DNA of 25,965 bases from Sandaracinaceae bacterium (GCA_012514415.1 JAAZAH010000131.1:1-25965), one strand, 5' to 3'. Counted from the stretch's first letter, positions 1-9,576 are shown. The notes: generated by a model from the sequence alone, not told the origin. Numbers and translations: made by a program.

Positions 1-415
1 AAGGCGCGCCTCGATCCCAGCGATAGATCACCAGCGGCCCGAAGCTTCCCTCAACCGTAGGGCGCCCCGAGAATCGCTGCCGAGGAAAAGCGCCATCGAC
101 GCTCACGGCATAAATCGTTTCAAACCGGCTGAGATCGAGAGGAGCAAGCTGATGGCGGCTGAGGTGCTTTCCGAGGGATTTTCGAACGAGCGGATCGTAA
201 GCCTCGGGCGCCGCGACCACGCGAACTCCCTCATGGAGGCGCGGCACTAAGAATTTCGCAGCCGCATCAAAATCCTCCGCGGTCGGACGCGTGCTCCTCA
301 GCTGACAACTACCCAAGAGCTCGATGAACGCGATGAAGAACGGCAAGAGGAAGACCACCGTCCATCGCGTCGATCCGAACCAAACCGGAACCTTTTGAAA
401 GGATTTTCCTTCCAC
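1..415 (-). CDS. Unrecognised single-pass membrane protein, 3' end missing
   Basis: The complement strand has an open frame from about 487 to the left edge with coding-like composition. The only usual start codon I find in it is a GTG at 413-415; the frame is closed upstream by TAG near 488-490. From that GTG, about 138 residues are visible. A short basic and polar head is followed by a hydrophobic stretch (about residues 19-35, WTVVFLLPFFIAFIEL) that could be an uncleaved signal or a membrane anchor. After it comes a soluble part rich in charged residues, including VRVVAAPEAYDPLVRKSL and FETIYAVSVDGAFP. I do not recognise the family. The gene is divergent from the FAD oxidase at 501 and its stop codon lies outside the window. 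No convincing ribosome binding site precedes the GTG, so the start is uncertain, but the open frame with its membrane segment is probably real. Confidence 0.6.
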   Translation of the reverse strand, partial: MEGKSFQKVPVWFGSTRWTVVFLLPFFIAFIELLGSCQLRSTRPTAEDFDAAAKFLVPRLHEGVRVVAAPEAYDPLVRKSLGKHLSRHQLAPLDLSRFETIYAVSVDGAFPRQRFSGRPTVEGSFGPLVIYRWDRGAP

Positions 416-465
416 GCGCTCAGGATGGTCGTTCTCGTCTTGAACGTAAAGAGAAAGCGGCGCAC

Positions 466-494
466 GTGAAAGAGCGAGACGAATCCGCTACGTT
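466..494 (+). promoter_or_regulatory. Putative promoter of the GlcD-like gene, leaderless start
   Basis: A -10-like hexamer TACGTT lies at 489-494 inside GCTACGTT. A partial -35 match, GTGAAA, lies at 466-471 with a 17-base spacer. The ATG at 501 is only 6 bases after the -10, so transcription would begin at or next to the start codon and the message would be nearly leaderless. No Shine-Dalgarno sequence is present. The UbiA-family gene shows the same arrangement at 9577-9591. Inferred from spacing only. Confidence 0.35.
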
Positions 495-500
495 CCCCCT

Positions 501-1901
501 ATGAACTTGGACCGAGCGTTGCTCGAGATTGAGCGGATCGCTGGGAGCGGATCGGTGATTCGCGATCCCGACATCCGCGCCGCATATTCGCACGACGAGA
601 GCGAGGTCGAGCCGCATCTCGCCGACGCGATCGTGCGCGTCGAGCGCGGAGACGTTCTCGCGCTCGTCGTCGAGATCGCTGCGAAATACGAAATCCCCCT
701 CACTGCACGCGGCGCTGGGACGGGGCGCGTCGGAGGCGCCGTTCCCGTTCATGGCGGCATCGTTCTGTCGACCGAGAAGCTAAATTCGATCGTCGAGATA
801 GACGCGCAAGAAGGCATTGCCATCGTCGACCCCGGAGTCGTGCTAGCGGACCTCCACGCGGCGGTCGAAGCCGAGGGACTGTTTTATCCTCCCGATCCCA
901 ACTCACTCGCCACCTGCACCATCGGAGGCAACCTCGCCTGCAATGCTGGCGGACCGCGCGCCTTCAAATACGGCGTAACGCGCAATTACGTGCTCTCACT
1001 CCAAGCCGTCACGGGTTCGGGCGCGCGTCTTAATGTAGGTCGACCCACCGTGAAGGGTGTCACAGGCTACGATCTGGCGGGCCTCATCGTTGGCTCCGAG
1101 GGCACCCTCGCCCTCATCGAGCGTGCGCGCCTCCGTCTCATTCCTCGCCCCGAAAGCATCCACACCCTTCTCGTCTTCTTGCCAAGCGATGAGAGCATCG
1201 GCGAGGCCATCCAAGCGACACTTAGGCGAGGCATCACGCCAAGATGCCTCGAACTCATCGATTCGATCGCGCTCGGATTGATGCGGCGTGATGCGGGCGT
1301 CGCCATCCCTGAAGGCGCCGAAGCGATGCTCCTCGTCGAGCTCGACGGCGATGAGGCGCTGCTAGAACGTGAGCTTGAGCGTGTCGCGGACGCGTTCAAT
1401 GCAGCCGGGGCGCTCGAGATCCTAAGCGCCCAATCGAGCACAGAGCGAGAGCGCCTCTGGGCCGCACGAAGAGAACTGAGCCGTACGCTCCGGGGCATCG
1501 CGCGCTTCAAGCTGAGCGAAGACATCGTCGTTCCTCGTCGGCGAATCTTCGATCTTCTCCGGCGCTGCCGCGAGATCTCAGAAGAGTCCGGCATCCTCAT
1601 GCCCACTTACGGACACGCAGGGGATGGAAACCTCCACGTCAACTTCCTCTGGGACGATCCCGAGAAGCGGCCCGAGGTGGATCGAGCCATCGAGGCGCTT
1701 TTCCGCGCGACGGTGGAAATGGGAGGAACGCTTAGCGGAGAACACGGCATCGGCGTCCTCAAAGCCCCCTATCTTCCGCTCGAGCAATCGAGCGAGCTCA
1801 TCACCCTTCAGCGCGGCATCAAAGCGCTCTTCGATCCCTCCGGCATCCTGAACCCTGGAAAGATTTTCCTCACCGAGCGGAAGGGACACGGCACATGTTA
1901 G
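501..1901 (+). CDS. GlcD-like FAD-linked oxidase (glycolate / D-lactate / D-2-hydroxyacid dehydrogenase family)
   Basis: The 466-residue protein has the FAD_binding_4 plus FAD-oxidase_C layout of the GlcD/DLD/D2HGDH family. The flavin half (about 30-200) contains PPDPNSLATCTIGGN followed by the LACNAGGPRAFKYG segment that lies over the flavin. The C-terminal half has the paired histidine motif HAGDGNLH (metal and substrate site in this family) and the signature GGTLSGEHGIGVLK, ending in DPSGILNPGKIF. Such enzymes oxidise 2-hydroxy acids to 2-oxo acids and pass electrons to a partner subunit, quinone or ETF. No GlcE or GlcF gene is next to it, so it may act alone or with partners elsewhere; the exact substrate cannot be read from sequence. 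The length is slightly below typical GlcD (about 500). The ATG at 501 has no Shine-Dalgarno but follows a -10-like box closely. Confidence 0.9.
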   Translation: MNLDRALLEIERIAGSGSVIRDPDIRAAYSHDESEVEPHLADAIVRVERGDVLALVVEIAAKYEIPLTARGAGTGRVGGAVPVHGGIVLSTEKLNSIVEIDAQEGIAIVDPGVVLADLHAAVEAEGLFYPPDPNSLATCTIGGNLACNAGGPRAFKYGVTRNYVLSLQAVTGSGARLNVGRPTVKGVTGYDLAGLIVGSEGTLALIERARLRLIPRPESIHTLLVFLPSDESIGEAIQATLRRGITPRCLELIDSIALGLMRRDAGVAIPEGAEAMLLVELDGDEALLERELERVADAFNAAGALEILSAQSSTERERLWAARRELSRTLRGIARFKLSEDIVVPRRRIFDLLRRCREISEESGILMPTYGHAGDGNLHVNFLWDDPEKRPEVDRAIEALFRATVEMGGTLSGEHGIGVLKAPYLPLEQSSELITLQRGIKALFDPSGILNPGKIFLTERKGHGTC

Positions 1902-1985
1902 GCGGGCCGCCCGAGTCTCGCGCGTGACGCATGGAACGAAACGCGTGAGTTGTCCGCGTCGCACACGGCCTCGCCCCAAAGCGGC

Positions 1986-2027
1986 CAGCAAGTGCTGCGA
2001 CCCTCGACGCGCCGCGCGTACTTGCTG
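1986..2027. terminator. Weak hairpin between convergent genes
   Basis: CAGCAAGT (1986-1993) and ACTTGCTG (2020-2027) form a perfect 8-base inverted repeat with a 26-base GC-rich interior. It lies in the 133-base gap between the convergent stop codons at 1901 and 2035, where a terminator is expected. No T tract follows on either strand, so this is a weak candidate. Confidence 0.25.
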
Positions 2028-2034
2028 ACCTGTC

Positions 2035-5000
2035 TCAGAAGCGAAGTCGAATCGCGCGCTGATCGGCTGCGTCCACCGCTCGAGTAAACCGATAGAGCTC
2101 GGGATAATCGTCGGCATCGACGCGCATTCGCGGAATATCCACCCTCCGCCGCTGAACGAAGCGCTTTGCGTCGCCCTCGAAATCCATTTCGAAAAACGCA
2201 CCGCCCGGACCTTGCTCCCGAATCGCTTCATGGGCACGTACCGTTTGAGCCTTGGGCGCCTTCACCTCCATCTCGATTTCGAAGGAGATGCGATCGATCT
2301 GAGTCGGGGTCGTTCGGCTCGGCAGATTGGTAAGCGAGGGTGAGAGGCCCATTGGGAAGAGAGAGGGGAGGACGAATTCGCTTCCCTCACGATGACCAAA
2401 ACGAGGCGCGTCGAGCCGATAGCGTAAAACGAGCGGTCGCTCGGGATCGTCGGCATCTTCGATTCCCAGCGCTTCGAGGCTCGCTCCGGGAAGGAGCCTT
2501 GCCGCGTAGGCTTGCTCGAAGATACGCTCGAAATCCGCCTCGGGGATCGCGTCGAGATCGTTGCGCCACGAGATGCCAAAGGCGCCGCTCAGGCGCTCTT
2601 CGATCTCGACGAGCGCTGAGCCATCCGCATCCAGCGTCGCACGGACCGTGACCAAACGATGGTCCTCGCCCCGCTCGTCCACGTTGACGATGCTCCCGCC
2701 GCGTGTGATGGCGATGGCGTCCTGTCCGCGCACATCCGATCCGAGGTAACCGAAGGGGAGATGCCTTCCGCCTGTCGAAACATCCACCGTCCGATCTCCG
2801 AGGTCGATTCGGAGAAGGGCGCGATCATAAATCCCGTTATCCGCGGCCTCCATCTTCGTCTGGTCGGCCGAAAAGCTCCGCGCGAAGAGGATCGTCGATG
2901 GAATGTCGGCGAGCTTCAGCAGGTAGTGGAGTGCCCGTGTTTGCGAGCCGGAACGAGCCGCCACAATCGCCGCAGCCTGACCCATGAAGTGGTCGCCGTC
3001 CTCAATGTTTTTGAGGACCCAACGATAGATGCGACGGGCGCGCTCTTCGGAGCTCCCGTCGCCCGCGATCTGCTTCGCGAGCTCGAGGTGCGCTGGATCG
3101 ACGATCACGCGATCGCTGAGCCCATCGGCGAACGCTTCAACCAATCGCTCCCAACCATAATCGACGGTCCACCTCACCGACGTGAGGAACTCGAATGGAT
3201 GCGCCGAATTCGGCTCAGCTTCGGGCGGAAGGCGGCCGTCAACCCGGAAGCGATAGACACGCTCTTCGCCACGCTCCTCCACTGCGGGCGGAGGCAGATT
3301 GCCGCGCACATCGAAGCTCGGCTCGAGCTTCTTCGGAAAGATATACACCGCCTCGGAGCGGTGGAAGGGAACCTCGTAGCTCTCGAAGATAAAGCGATCC
3401 CCAGCAATTCCGCCCTGCATCGTCTCGGCTGGACTGACGCCGAGCTGATAGACCGACTCGACGAAATCACCTCGCGCAAGTGATGGAAGCGAGATGCTAT
3501 CCTTTCCCGCAATCGAATCCGGCTCGAGGATGCGTCCATCCGCTTTTATCGTTCGAAGCACAAGGAGATCGGCGCCATTCGGCGCTTGGAATTCACCGAG
3601 GGCGTCGACAGCCTCCTCACTGTTCGCGAGCTGTATTTGATGAACGAGCGTCAGCTGCGTCCCATCATCGAGCACGCGCGTCACCAGATAATCAAAGATC
3701 AGAACGAGACCTTGATCGTAGCGAGCCTCGCTCGCTTTGAATTCCTCGATCACCTCGAGCCCGTCGATCCAATAGCCTTCAAAGGGGTCTTCAATCCGAA
3801 GGTCTGCGAGGAGAAACCTGAGGTCGACAAAGGCATTTCGCTCTTTTTCGAACGCTCCGCGGAGCTTTTGGACTCCAGCCTCCCGCTCGCCCCGCGATAG
3901 ATCGCGATCGAAAATCTCTCGAAGTGTCCCGCTCGAGCGCGGATCCCGCGTCATCAACGCTTCGAGGAGCGCATCGACCTCGGCATCATCGCCTTGGGCG
4001 CGCGCGATATAGATCTTTGTGCCGAGGAGGCCGATGGCGCGGCTCCTCGGCAGCAGCGCCTCGAGCCGCTCAAGCTCACGCATCGCCTCGGCGTATTCGC
4101 CCCGGCGAAGGTAATAGTTGAGAAGCGCGTGATTTTCATGATCGCATTCGCGCATCGCCTCGGCGAGCGGAAGAACCTCATGATGACGATCGCGACGGAG
4201 AGCGGTCTCAAGCCGCTCCTCGATCGGATTGCATCCCGCGGGCGAAATCAGCTCGAGCCGATCAAGGAGTCGGTCAGCCTCGGCATCAAAGCCTCGCTCG
4301 AGAAGGTAACTTCGGAGCGTCGCCGTGAGGCTATAAACCTCGTCGTATTTGGCGTGCGCCTCACGGAGCGTTTCGATTGCCTCAAGCGTCCGCCCCTCGG
4401 CCGCCGCAAGAAGCGCTTCGTTCAGGATCGGAAGCCATGCCTCAGGCGATTGACGCCGGAGCCTCCGTGAGAGGTCCCTCGCCGCATCGCGTCGGTTTTC
4501 ATCGAACCGCAGCGGATCGTTCTCCGAGATCGCGATATAGAGTGAGAGCGCCAAGCCGCCGAGTTCAGAGGCATTTACCCGATAGAGCTCACGCGCGCCG
4601 ATCACGTCGCCGCGCCCCAGCAGCCGGGCGGCGCGAAGGTAGCGCTCGAGGTGCGAATTCGGCTCGGGCAGCGCGAGGTCTTTTTCCGTCTTTTCTCGAA
4701 CGGCCATGGCGAGGATCGGGTTCGCATGACGCGATGCGATCTTCACGCGAACGATCGCCTCGCCCTCTTCAAGATCAAGTTCAAGGTAGCGATCGATCGC
4801 GCTCGGCTCCTGTCGCCGGTCGATCCGCGCGCGCTCCTTCCCGTTGACATAGAGCACGGCCGAATTCGGCGTCTCGAGGTTGACGATATACCGTCCGCTT
4901 CGCGGGATCTGAACCCTCGCCTCGGCATAATAGACGCCGCCCGCTTCATACTCGCCGCCTCCGAGGAGCGCCTCACAGCCCCGCGCATCAACACTCCGCG

Positions 5001-5724
5001 TCGGACGAACTCCCCGAAGCTTTCCAAGCTCGTATTCCTGCCGCAGCACGCCATCGCGCTCCGGAGGGAGCGAGTCGTCGAATCCAAGCAGGTTGTGTGG
5101 ACCGAACGGACCCGCGACGCGATACTCCGCGATGCATCCAATCGTCGCGGCGCGAGCCATCGCAAGGGCGGCATCTCCTTTTCGATACGCCTCGGCGATG
5201 AGTTGGGAGCCGAGGCGCGAATGAACCGGCAGCCCGAGCCGAAGCGTTTCATCCTCGAAAAGCGCTTGAAATGCATCGAAAATTCGTGGTCTCGCCGGGA
5301 GGTAGCTGGCCAGTGCGCCGAGATCGCCAATGGCCGACTCGAGGATCGCCTGCGAGAGCGCGTCATCCCGCTTCGACGCAAGCGAGATGGCGGTGAGATA
5401 CGCCTCTCCTGCATCGCGCATCTCACCTAGAAGTACGCTGAGCTCGGCTTCGAGAAGCGCCGGAACAGGATCGCTCGGATCGGCCGACTTCAGCCGAGCG
5501 ATCGGCGCACGCGCGCGAGGCGGCTCACCTTCATAGGTGAAAAGCTCGGCCTCTGCGAGAAGGCGGGCGGTTCGGAGATCGCCCGGATCGCGCTCGAAAG
5601 CGAGGCGCAGGCGATCGACCTCTCGCAGCTCGCTCTTACCGCGCTCGCCGCATCCCGAAAGAACGAGGCCAACCATCCAAAAGACGCCGATGGCGCGGAA
5701 CATCTTGCTCTCACGCGATCTCAT
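2035..5724 (-). CDS. Large lipoprotein, TPR-like + DUF3857 + degenerate transglutaminase fold
   Basis: From ATG 5724 the protein has 1229 residues. This start is chosen because it overlaps the previous stop as ATGA, has GGAGG at 5731-5735 with a 6-base spacer, and places a lipobox (LSGC, Cys25) correctly; an in-frame upstream ATG at 5781 would destroy the signal peptide. Gly at +2 suggests sorting to the outer membrane. Order: signal peptide; helical repeats; a beta-sandwich-like stretch (about 200-340, with NSAVLYVNGKERARI); more TPR-like helices (about 360-630); DUF3857 (about 660-800); a transglutaminase-fold segment (about 890-990). It shares this architecture with the protein encoded just upstream. 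Where that paralogue has GDCKDKA this one has RSGSQTRA, so the catalytic Cys is Ser (about 925), and the expected His is Arg (YDRALL, about 968); an Asp remains (about 981). It is probably a pseudoenzyme, perhaps a binding or scaffold partner. Actual function unknown. Confidence 0.88.
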   Translation of the reverse strand: MRSRESKMFRAIGVFWMVGLVLSGCGERGKSELREVDRLRLAFERDPGDLRTARLLAEAELFTYEGEPPRARAPIARLKSADPSDPVPALLEAELSVLLGEMRDAGEAYLTAISLASKRDDALSQAILESAIGDLGALASYLPARPRIFDAFQALFEDETLRLGLPVHSRLGSQLIAEAYRKGDAALAMARAATIGCIAEYRVAGPFGPHNLLGFDDSLPPERDGVLRQEYELGKLRGVRPTRSVDARGCEALLGGGEYEAGGVYYAEARVQIPRSGRYIVNLETPNSAVLYVNGKERARIDRRQEPSAIDRYLELDLEEGEAIVRVKIASRHANPILAMAVREKTEKDLALPEPNSHLERYLRAARLLGRGDVIGARELYRVNASELGGLALSLYIAISENDPLRFDENRRDAARDLSRRLRRQSPEAWLPILNEALLAAAEGRTLEAIETLREAHAKYDEVYSLTATLRSYLLERGFDAEADRLLDRLELISPAGCNPIEERLETALRRDRHHEVLPLAEAMRECDHENHALLNYYLRRGEYAEAMRELERLEALLPRSRAIGLLGTKIYIARAQGDDAEVDALLEALMTRDPRSSGTLREIFDRDLSRGEREAGVQKLRGAFEKERNAFVDLRFLLADLRIEDPFEGYWIDGLEVIEEFKASEARYDQGLVLIFDYLVTRVLDDGTQLTLVHQIQLANSEEAVDALGEFQAPNGADLLVLRTIKADGRILEPDSIAGKDSISLPSLARGDFVESVYQLGVSPAETMQGGIAGDRFIFESYEVPFHRSEAVYIFPKKLEPSFDVRGNLPPPAVEERGEERVYRFRVDGRLPPEAEPNSAHPFEFLTSVRWTVDYGWERLVEAFADGLSDRVIVDPAHLELAKQIAGDGSSEERARRIYRWVLKNIEDGDHFMGQAAAIVAARSGSQTRALHYLLKLADIPSTILFARSFSADQTKMEAADNGIYDRALLRIDLGDRTVDVSTGGRHLPFGYLGSDVRGQDAIAITRGGSIVNVDERGEDHRLVTVRATLDADGSALVEIEERLSGAFGISWRNDLDAIPEADFERIFEQAYAARLLPGASLEALGIEDADDPERPLVLRYRLDAPRFGHREGSEFVLPSLFPMGLSPSLTNLPSRTTPTQIDRISFEIEMEVKAPKAQTVRAHEAIREQGPGGAFFEMDFEGDAKRFVQRRRVDIPRMRVDADDYPELYRFTRAVDAADQRAIRLRF

Positions 5725-8700
5725 CGCGCACCTCCAAATGTGATCTGCTGCTGGACGCTTTGATCGATCGCTTCGATCCACGCGCGAAACGCCGGATAGT
5801 CGCTGGGCTCCACCCTATCGCGATCGAAGCGCAGAAAAAGCTCGATCTCGACTGCCCCCTCCGCTTCGCGCGCATCGAGACGAAACTCACCGAATTCGCT
5901 CTTCGCGCGCGCACTTTCGGGCAAGCCGACGACACGCGCATCCTCAGGAATCCTCACACGGATGCGCTCCTCGTAGATCGAGGGAATGCCGAGATCGAGG
6001 GGATGCTCCCGTCGCGGCGAGGGGGCGAAGATACGGCCAAGGTTGCTGATGGAGCTTGGACGCATTCGCAGCTCCTCGCCAGCTGCGCTCGCCACCTGGG
6101 GCGCCTCACCTTCATATCGAAGCTCGACGGGCGCGTTCCGATCGAAGACATCACTGACCTCGAAAGACGCAACGCTCGCCCCGGTGAAATGGCTCTGCGC
6201 TCGGCGCTCGAGACGCTCTTTTCGGGTACCCTCCGCTTGGTATTGGGAGCGCAAGCTCGCGGCATCAATGCCTTTGATTCGCTCGACGACACGGTACGCC
6301 GCCGAACCATCCTTCGCGAGATCGAGCTCTGTCATCCGCGCCGTCACGTTGCGCTCAGGTGGGTCGACCGGCGTCACCCGTTGCTCAACCCGATTCTCGG
6401 CGACGTGCAGGACGAGCGTTCCCTGATCCTCGCTCGGAAGCTCACGAAGCCCCGAATGCTCTGCCGTCCCATCGAGGTAAAGATCGAGCTCGCGCACATA
6501 TGCGATTGCATGATCGAAGACGGCAAGCGATGCCGGTGCGTCCTCGATCGCGCCGTTCCGCCGCGTGCGTATCAGCACGATATCCGCATCAATGCCGGCC
6601 TCTCGAAACATCGCATAAAGCAGCGCCGCCTTATCCTTGCAATCGCCGAAGCCGCGCTTGACGATATCGACGACGCGATAGGGCTTATAGCCGTGGATGC
6701 CGAATTCGAGGCCGACATAGCGCGTGTGATCGAGCACCCAAGCATGGATCCGTCGCACCTTGGTCTCGAGATCCGGCGCATCCTCGACGAGCTCTCGAAC
6801 CGTCGCTCTAAGCGCCTCATCGGCGTAGAGCTGGTCTTTGATGAGCCCCCAATAGAACCGCCCGACCGCCTCCCAGCTCGCGTACGTCGAAACGTGGAGA
6901 TAGGGAAGGATTTCGGTCCCTCCGGGCATGCGCGCCTCGGCCCGGAGCGCCGGGATATCGCGCGCGCGATATCGGATGATGCGCTCGTCGCCACGGACCT
7001 CCTCCGAACGCTCAAGCCCCGTAAGCTCGGGCTGGTTAAAGATAAAGGTGCGCTTCTCAGGCAAGATAAAGACATGCTCGAGCTCGGCAATGGGCACCTG
7101 CGCCTTGAGGAAGCTCATCCGGCCGAAATAGTCATCGAACATATTCCTCGGCGCGATATCGTCGACCCGATAGCGGATCTCGACGGTATCGCCCGGCTCG
7201 AGCTCGGGAAAGACGACCGTCAGCTGCCTCGTATCGTAATACAGTCGATACCAAGGCTCGCCCATCTGCTGCGAGTAGGTGCGGAGCGCTTCAAGGATCT
7301 GTCCGTTCTTTCGGAAAACTCGCGCCGTCCGAAGCTCGACTCGCTGCGAACCCGGCGTATAGACGATGGGATAGGCGCGAAAGGATCGTGCCCCCTCCTC
7401 GTTGTGGATCTGGACGGCAAGCTGATGGAAGGTCGAACCAAGACCGTTCTCGTAGACTGTCTGCACCGTGAGGTCTTGGAGGATGGTTGTTGGATAACCG
7501 CTCGCTTCGACCCGTCGCTCGAGTAGCGCTTCCGCCGTCTGCGCGTACGCCTCATCGGGGCGCTCGATTTGCTCGATCTGTCCAAGGAGCTCGCGTAGCC
7601 CCGCGTCCTGAGGTCGGAGCGCGAGCGCCGCTCGATAGCGCTCCTTCGCTTCTTCATCGCGATCGAGGCGCTGAAGGAGTTTGCCTTCGGCGCGATAAAT
7701 CGCAGGCTCGTCCGGGGCGAGCCCCCTCGCGGCTTCGAGCGTTTGTAACGCGGCCTCCTCCTCGCCGAGCGCCTCGAGCACCGCCGCGATATAGAGCGCC
7801 TCCGAGGTGCGCGCTCCACTGATGGCGCTGATGGCGCGGATCCCTTCTTCGACCCTTTCCCGTTCACCGCGGAATAGCGCGCGCGCAATCAGCCCCTTAC
7901 GAGCTGAGATCTCGTCGAATTTCGCGGCAACAAGCTCGGCCTGAACCTTCTCGGCCTCGGCTTCGCGATCGGTATACCCGAGAGAAGTGAGGAGCGCTCG
8001 GAGACTCGAGGGGGCACGCTCCATCCGCTCCGCATTCTCCCGCCTGAGCGCGAGCGCCTTCTCGACCAATCCGAGCCGATCGTAGACCTCCGCGCTAAGG
8101 GCACGCGCCGAGATCGCGACCGTGCCCTTCGCTTCTTGGATGCGATCGAGGATCGGCAGAGCCGACGCGGGATGAACTCCAGAAGCCGCGAGGCGCGCCT
8201 CAAGGAGCATGGCCCGAGCGTGGTTGGGGTAGAGCTCCCGCGCCTTCGCCACAAAATGCATTGCTTGACCGCGTTGCGTGGCGAGTGCCGCGGCAAATTC
8301 GAGGTGATCGAGCGTGGGCTCTTCGTTGGCGGCGCGCTTTGCATATTGCTGAACGAGCGCTTCTGCAGGGTCGTCCCCGGCGCTCATATGCGCGTAGCGA
8401 GCGTATCGATAGAGATCGATGGGCTTGGCTCTATCGCTCGTTGCCGCCGCGAGGAGCGCGCGAAAGTCTGAGCGAGATTCGCTGAGCGCACTCGTCTCCT
8501 CGGGCTCGACGAGTGGGAGCGAGTCTGCGGAGATCTTAACGCCGTTCAGTTTTCCGCCGTTTTGCGCGCGAACGCGTGCATAGAGGCCCATCGATCCGCG
8601 ATCGGCGCAAAGCTTGATAGCGAGGCGATTCGCGACCTTTCGCAGCGCGAGCGGATAATGGTCGCGATCGAAAAACGGTCCGCGATAAGCGTCCTCGCGA

Positions 8701-9356
8701 GTGATCTCGGCCCCGTTCAAAAAGACGCGATACGCACCGCCTGCGCCGAGGAAGAGTTGCGCCTCTTGCTCGCGATCGCTTTCGATGCCTGTCGCGAGAA
8801 TCGCGCAAACGCTGACGTTCGGGCGCATGAGGGCGTCGAGATCGACGTAGCCGAGGATGCCGCTCTTGGGCGTTCGGCGCAGCTCGACCGGCCGCTCCTT
8901 CCCCTGCGCGCGGAGGCCTTCGCTCACATCGCCCGCGATAAGAAGCTCGGCCTCCGTCACAGCATCAAGCCCCGCCTTCCCTTCATTATCGAGCGGGCCG
9001 ATGAAGCGAAAGTCTCGGATGAGACCGAGCGCATCCACGAGCTGACGCGATCGCTCCAACTCACCCTCATGGATGAGCTCACGAGCAAGAAGCCACGTGA
9101 TCAGATCGCGACGGAGAGGCGGAATCGAGCGATCGCCCGCGAGCGTCTCGAGCTCTCGGCGGAGCACGCCCCGAGGCACACGGCTGTCGAGCTGGCGCAG
9201 CAGAAGGAGAGGAATGATCCCTTCGGGCTTCTTTGCCTCTGCCTTGGCCTGCCGTGCAAGCGTCCGAACGCTCGAGCGATAGGGACTCTCGGCCTCGGCA
9301 TGGCTTAGCGGAACAAAGACGGCCGCCGTGCATAGGCAGAAAAGCGCGAGGCGCAT
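5721..9356 (-). CDS. Large exported protein, TPR + DUF3857 + intact transglutaminase-like domain
   Basis: From ATG 9356 the protein has 1211 residues and begins with a clear signal peptide (MRLALFCLCTAAVFVPLSHA, probably cut after SHA). An upstream in-frame ATG at 9476 would add 40 basic, proline-rich residues using codons rare in neighbouring genes, so the shorter form is preferred, though neither start has a good ribosome binding site. Order: a beta-sandwich-like part (about 115-265, including YRVFLNGAEI), TPR-like helices (about 310-600), DUF3857 (about 620-780), a transglutaminase-like domain (about 860-980) and a C-terminal beta-rich part ending in a YPAFRAWIEAID segment. The triad is visible: Cys906 in GFGDCKDKA, His949 in FDHAIAYV, Asp962 in YLDGTAEHSG. 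Such domains can be proteases, cross-linkers or amidases; the substrate is unknown. It is followed directly (ATGA overlap) by its lipoprotein paralogue, so the two are probably translated together and may work together in the periplasm. Confidence 0.9.
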   Translation of the reverse strand: MRLALFCLCTAAVFVPLSHAEAESPYRSSVRTLARQAKAEAKKPEGIIPLLLLRQLDSRVPRGVLRRELETLAGDRSIPPLRRDLITWLLARELIHEGELERSRQLVDALGLIRDFRFIGPLDNEGKAGLDAVTEAELLIAGDVSEGLRAQGKERPVELRRTPKSGILGYVDLDALMRPNVSVCAILATGIESDREQEAQLFLGAGGAYRVFLNGAEITREDAYRGPFFDRDHYPLALRKVANRLAIKLCADRGSMGLYARVRAQNGGKLNGVKISADSLPLVEPEETSALSESRSDFRALLAAATSDRAKPIDLYRYARYAHMSAGDDPAEALVQQYAKRAANEEPTLDHLEFAAALATQRGQAMHFVAKARELYPNHARAMLLEARLAASGVHPASALPILDRIQEAKGTVAISARALSAEVYDRLGLVEKALALRRENAERMERAPSSLRALLTSLGYTDREAEAEKVQAELVAAKFDEISARKGLIARALFRGERERVEEGIRAISAISGARTSEALYIAAVLEALGEEEAALQTLEAARGLAPDEPAIYRAEGKLLQRLDRDEEAKERYRAALALRPQDAGLRELLGQIEQIERPDEAYAQTAEALLERRVEASGYPTTILQDLTVQTVYENGLGSTFHQLAVQIHNEEGARSFRAYPIVYTPGSQRVELRTARVFRKNGQILEALRTYSQQMGEPWYRLYYDTRQLTVVFPELEPGDTVEIRYRVDDIAPRNMFDDYFGRMSFLKAQVPIAELEHVFILPEKRTFIFNQPELTGLERSEEVRGDERIIRYRARDIPALRAEARMPGGTEILPYLHVSTYASWEAVGRFYWGLIKDQLYADEALRATVRELVEDAPDLETKVRRIHAWVLDHTRYVGLEFGIHGYKPYRVVDIVKRGFGDCKDKAALLYAMFREAGIDADIVLIRTRRNGAIEDAPASLAVFDHAIAYVRELDLYLDGTAEHSGLRELPSEDQGTLVLHVAENRVEQRVTPVDPPERNVTARMTELDLAKDGSAAYRVVERIKGIDAASLRSQYQAEGTRKERLERRAQSHFTGASVASFEVSDVFDRNAPVELRYEGEAPQVASAAGEELRMRPSSISNLGRIFAPSPRREHPLDLGIPSIYEERIRVRIPEDARVVGLPESARAKSEFGEFRLDAREAEGAVEIELFLRFDRDRVEPSDYPAFRAWIEAIDQSVQQQITFGGAR

Positions 9357-9491
9357 CGAGCGGAGCGATCTCCGAGGCCAACCGACACGCCTCGGGAAAC
9401 GACGGGGGAGAGGAAGATTCAGTGGTCGCAAAGCCGACTCCAAGAGCTCAAGAGATTCCGCATATGGATCATCCAAGAAGGTGATACGGAC

Positions 9492-9499
9492 AGCGTAGC
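9492..9499 (-). promoter_or_regulatory. Putative -10 box for the DUF3857 gene pair
   Basis: On the complement strand GGCTACGCT matches the TGCTAnnnT pattern seen before two other genes in the window. It is placed to give transcription starting near 9485, leaving a leader of about 130 bases if translation starts at 9356, or about 9 bases if the less likely ATG at 9476 is used. No clear -35 was found. Low-confidence pattern match. Confidence 0.25.
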
Positions 9500-9576
9500 C
9501 GAAAAGAACGCCGGGGGGTTCTTCGAAGCGCCGGATCTCCGTCCGCTTCGGATGAACGCCGAAGTGCCACCCGTGC

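Noticed and set aside
5725..5781. N-terminal extension of the lipoprotein to ATG 5781
   Set aside because: It would bury the lipobox 44 residues in and ignore the GGAGG and ATGA coupling at 5724.
5760..7526. A 588-codon open frame opposite the transglutaminase-like gene
   Set aside because: The opposite strand carries clear DUF3857 and transglutaminase motifs; this frame shows only the complement pattern of those codons.
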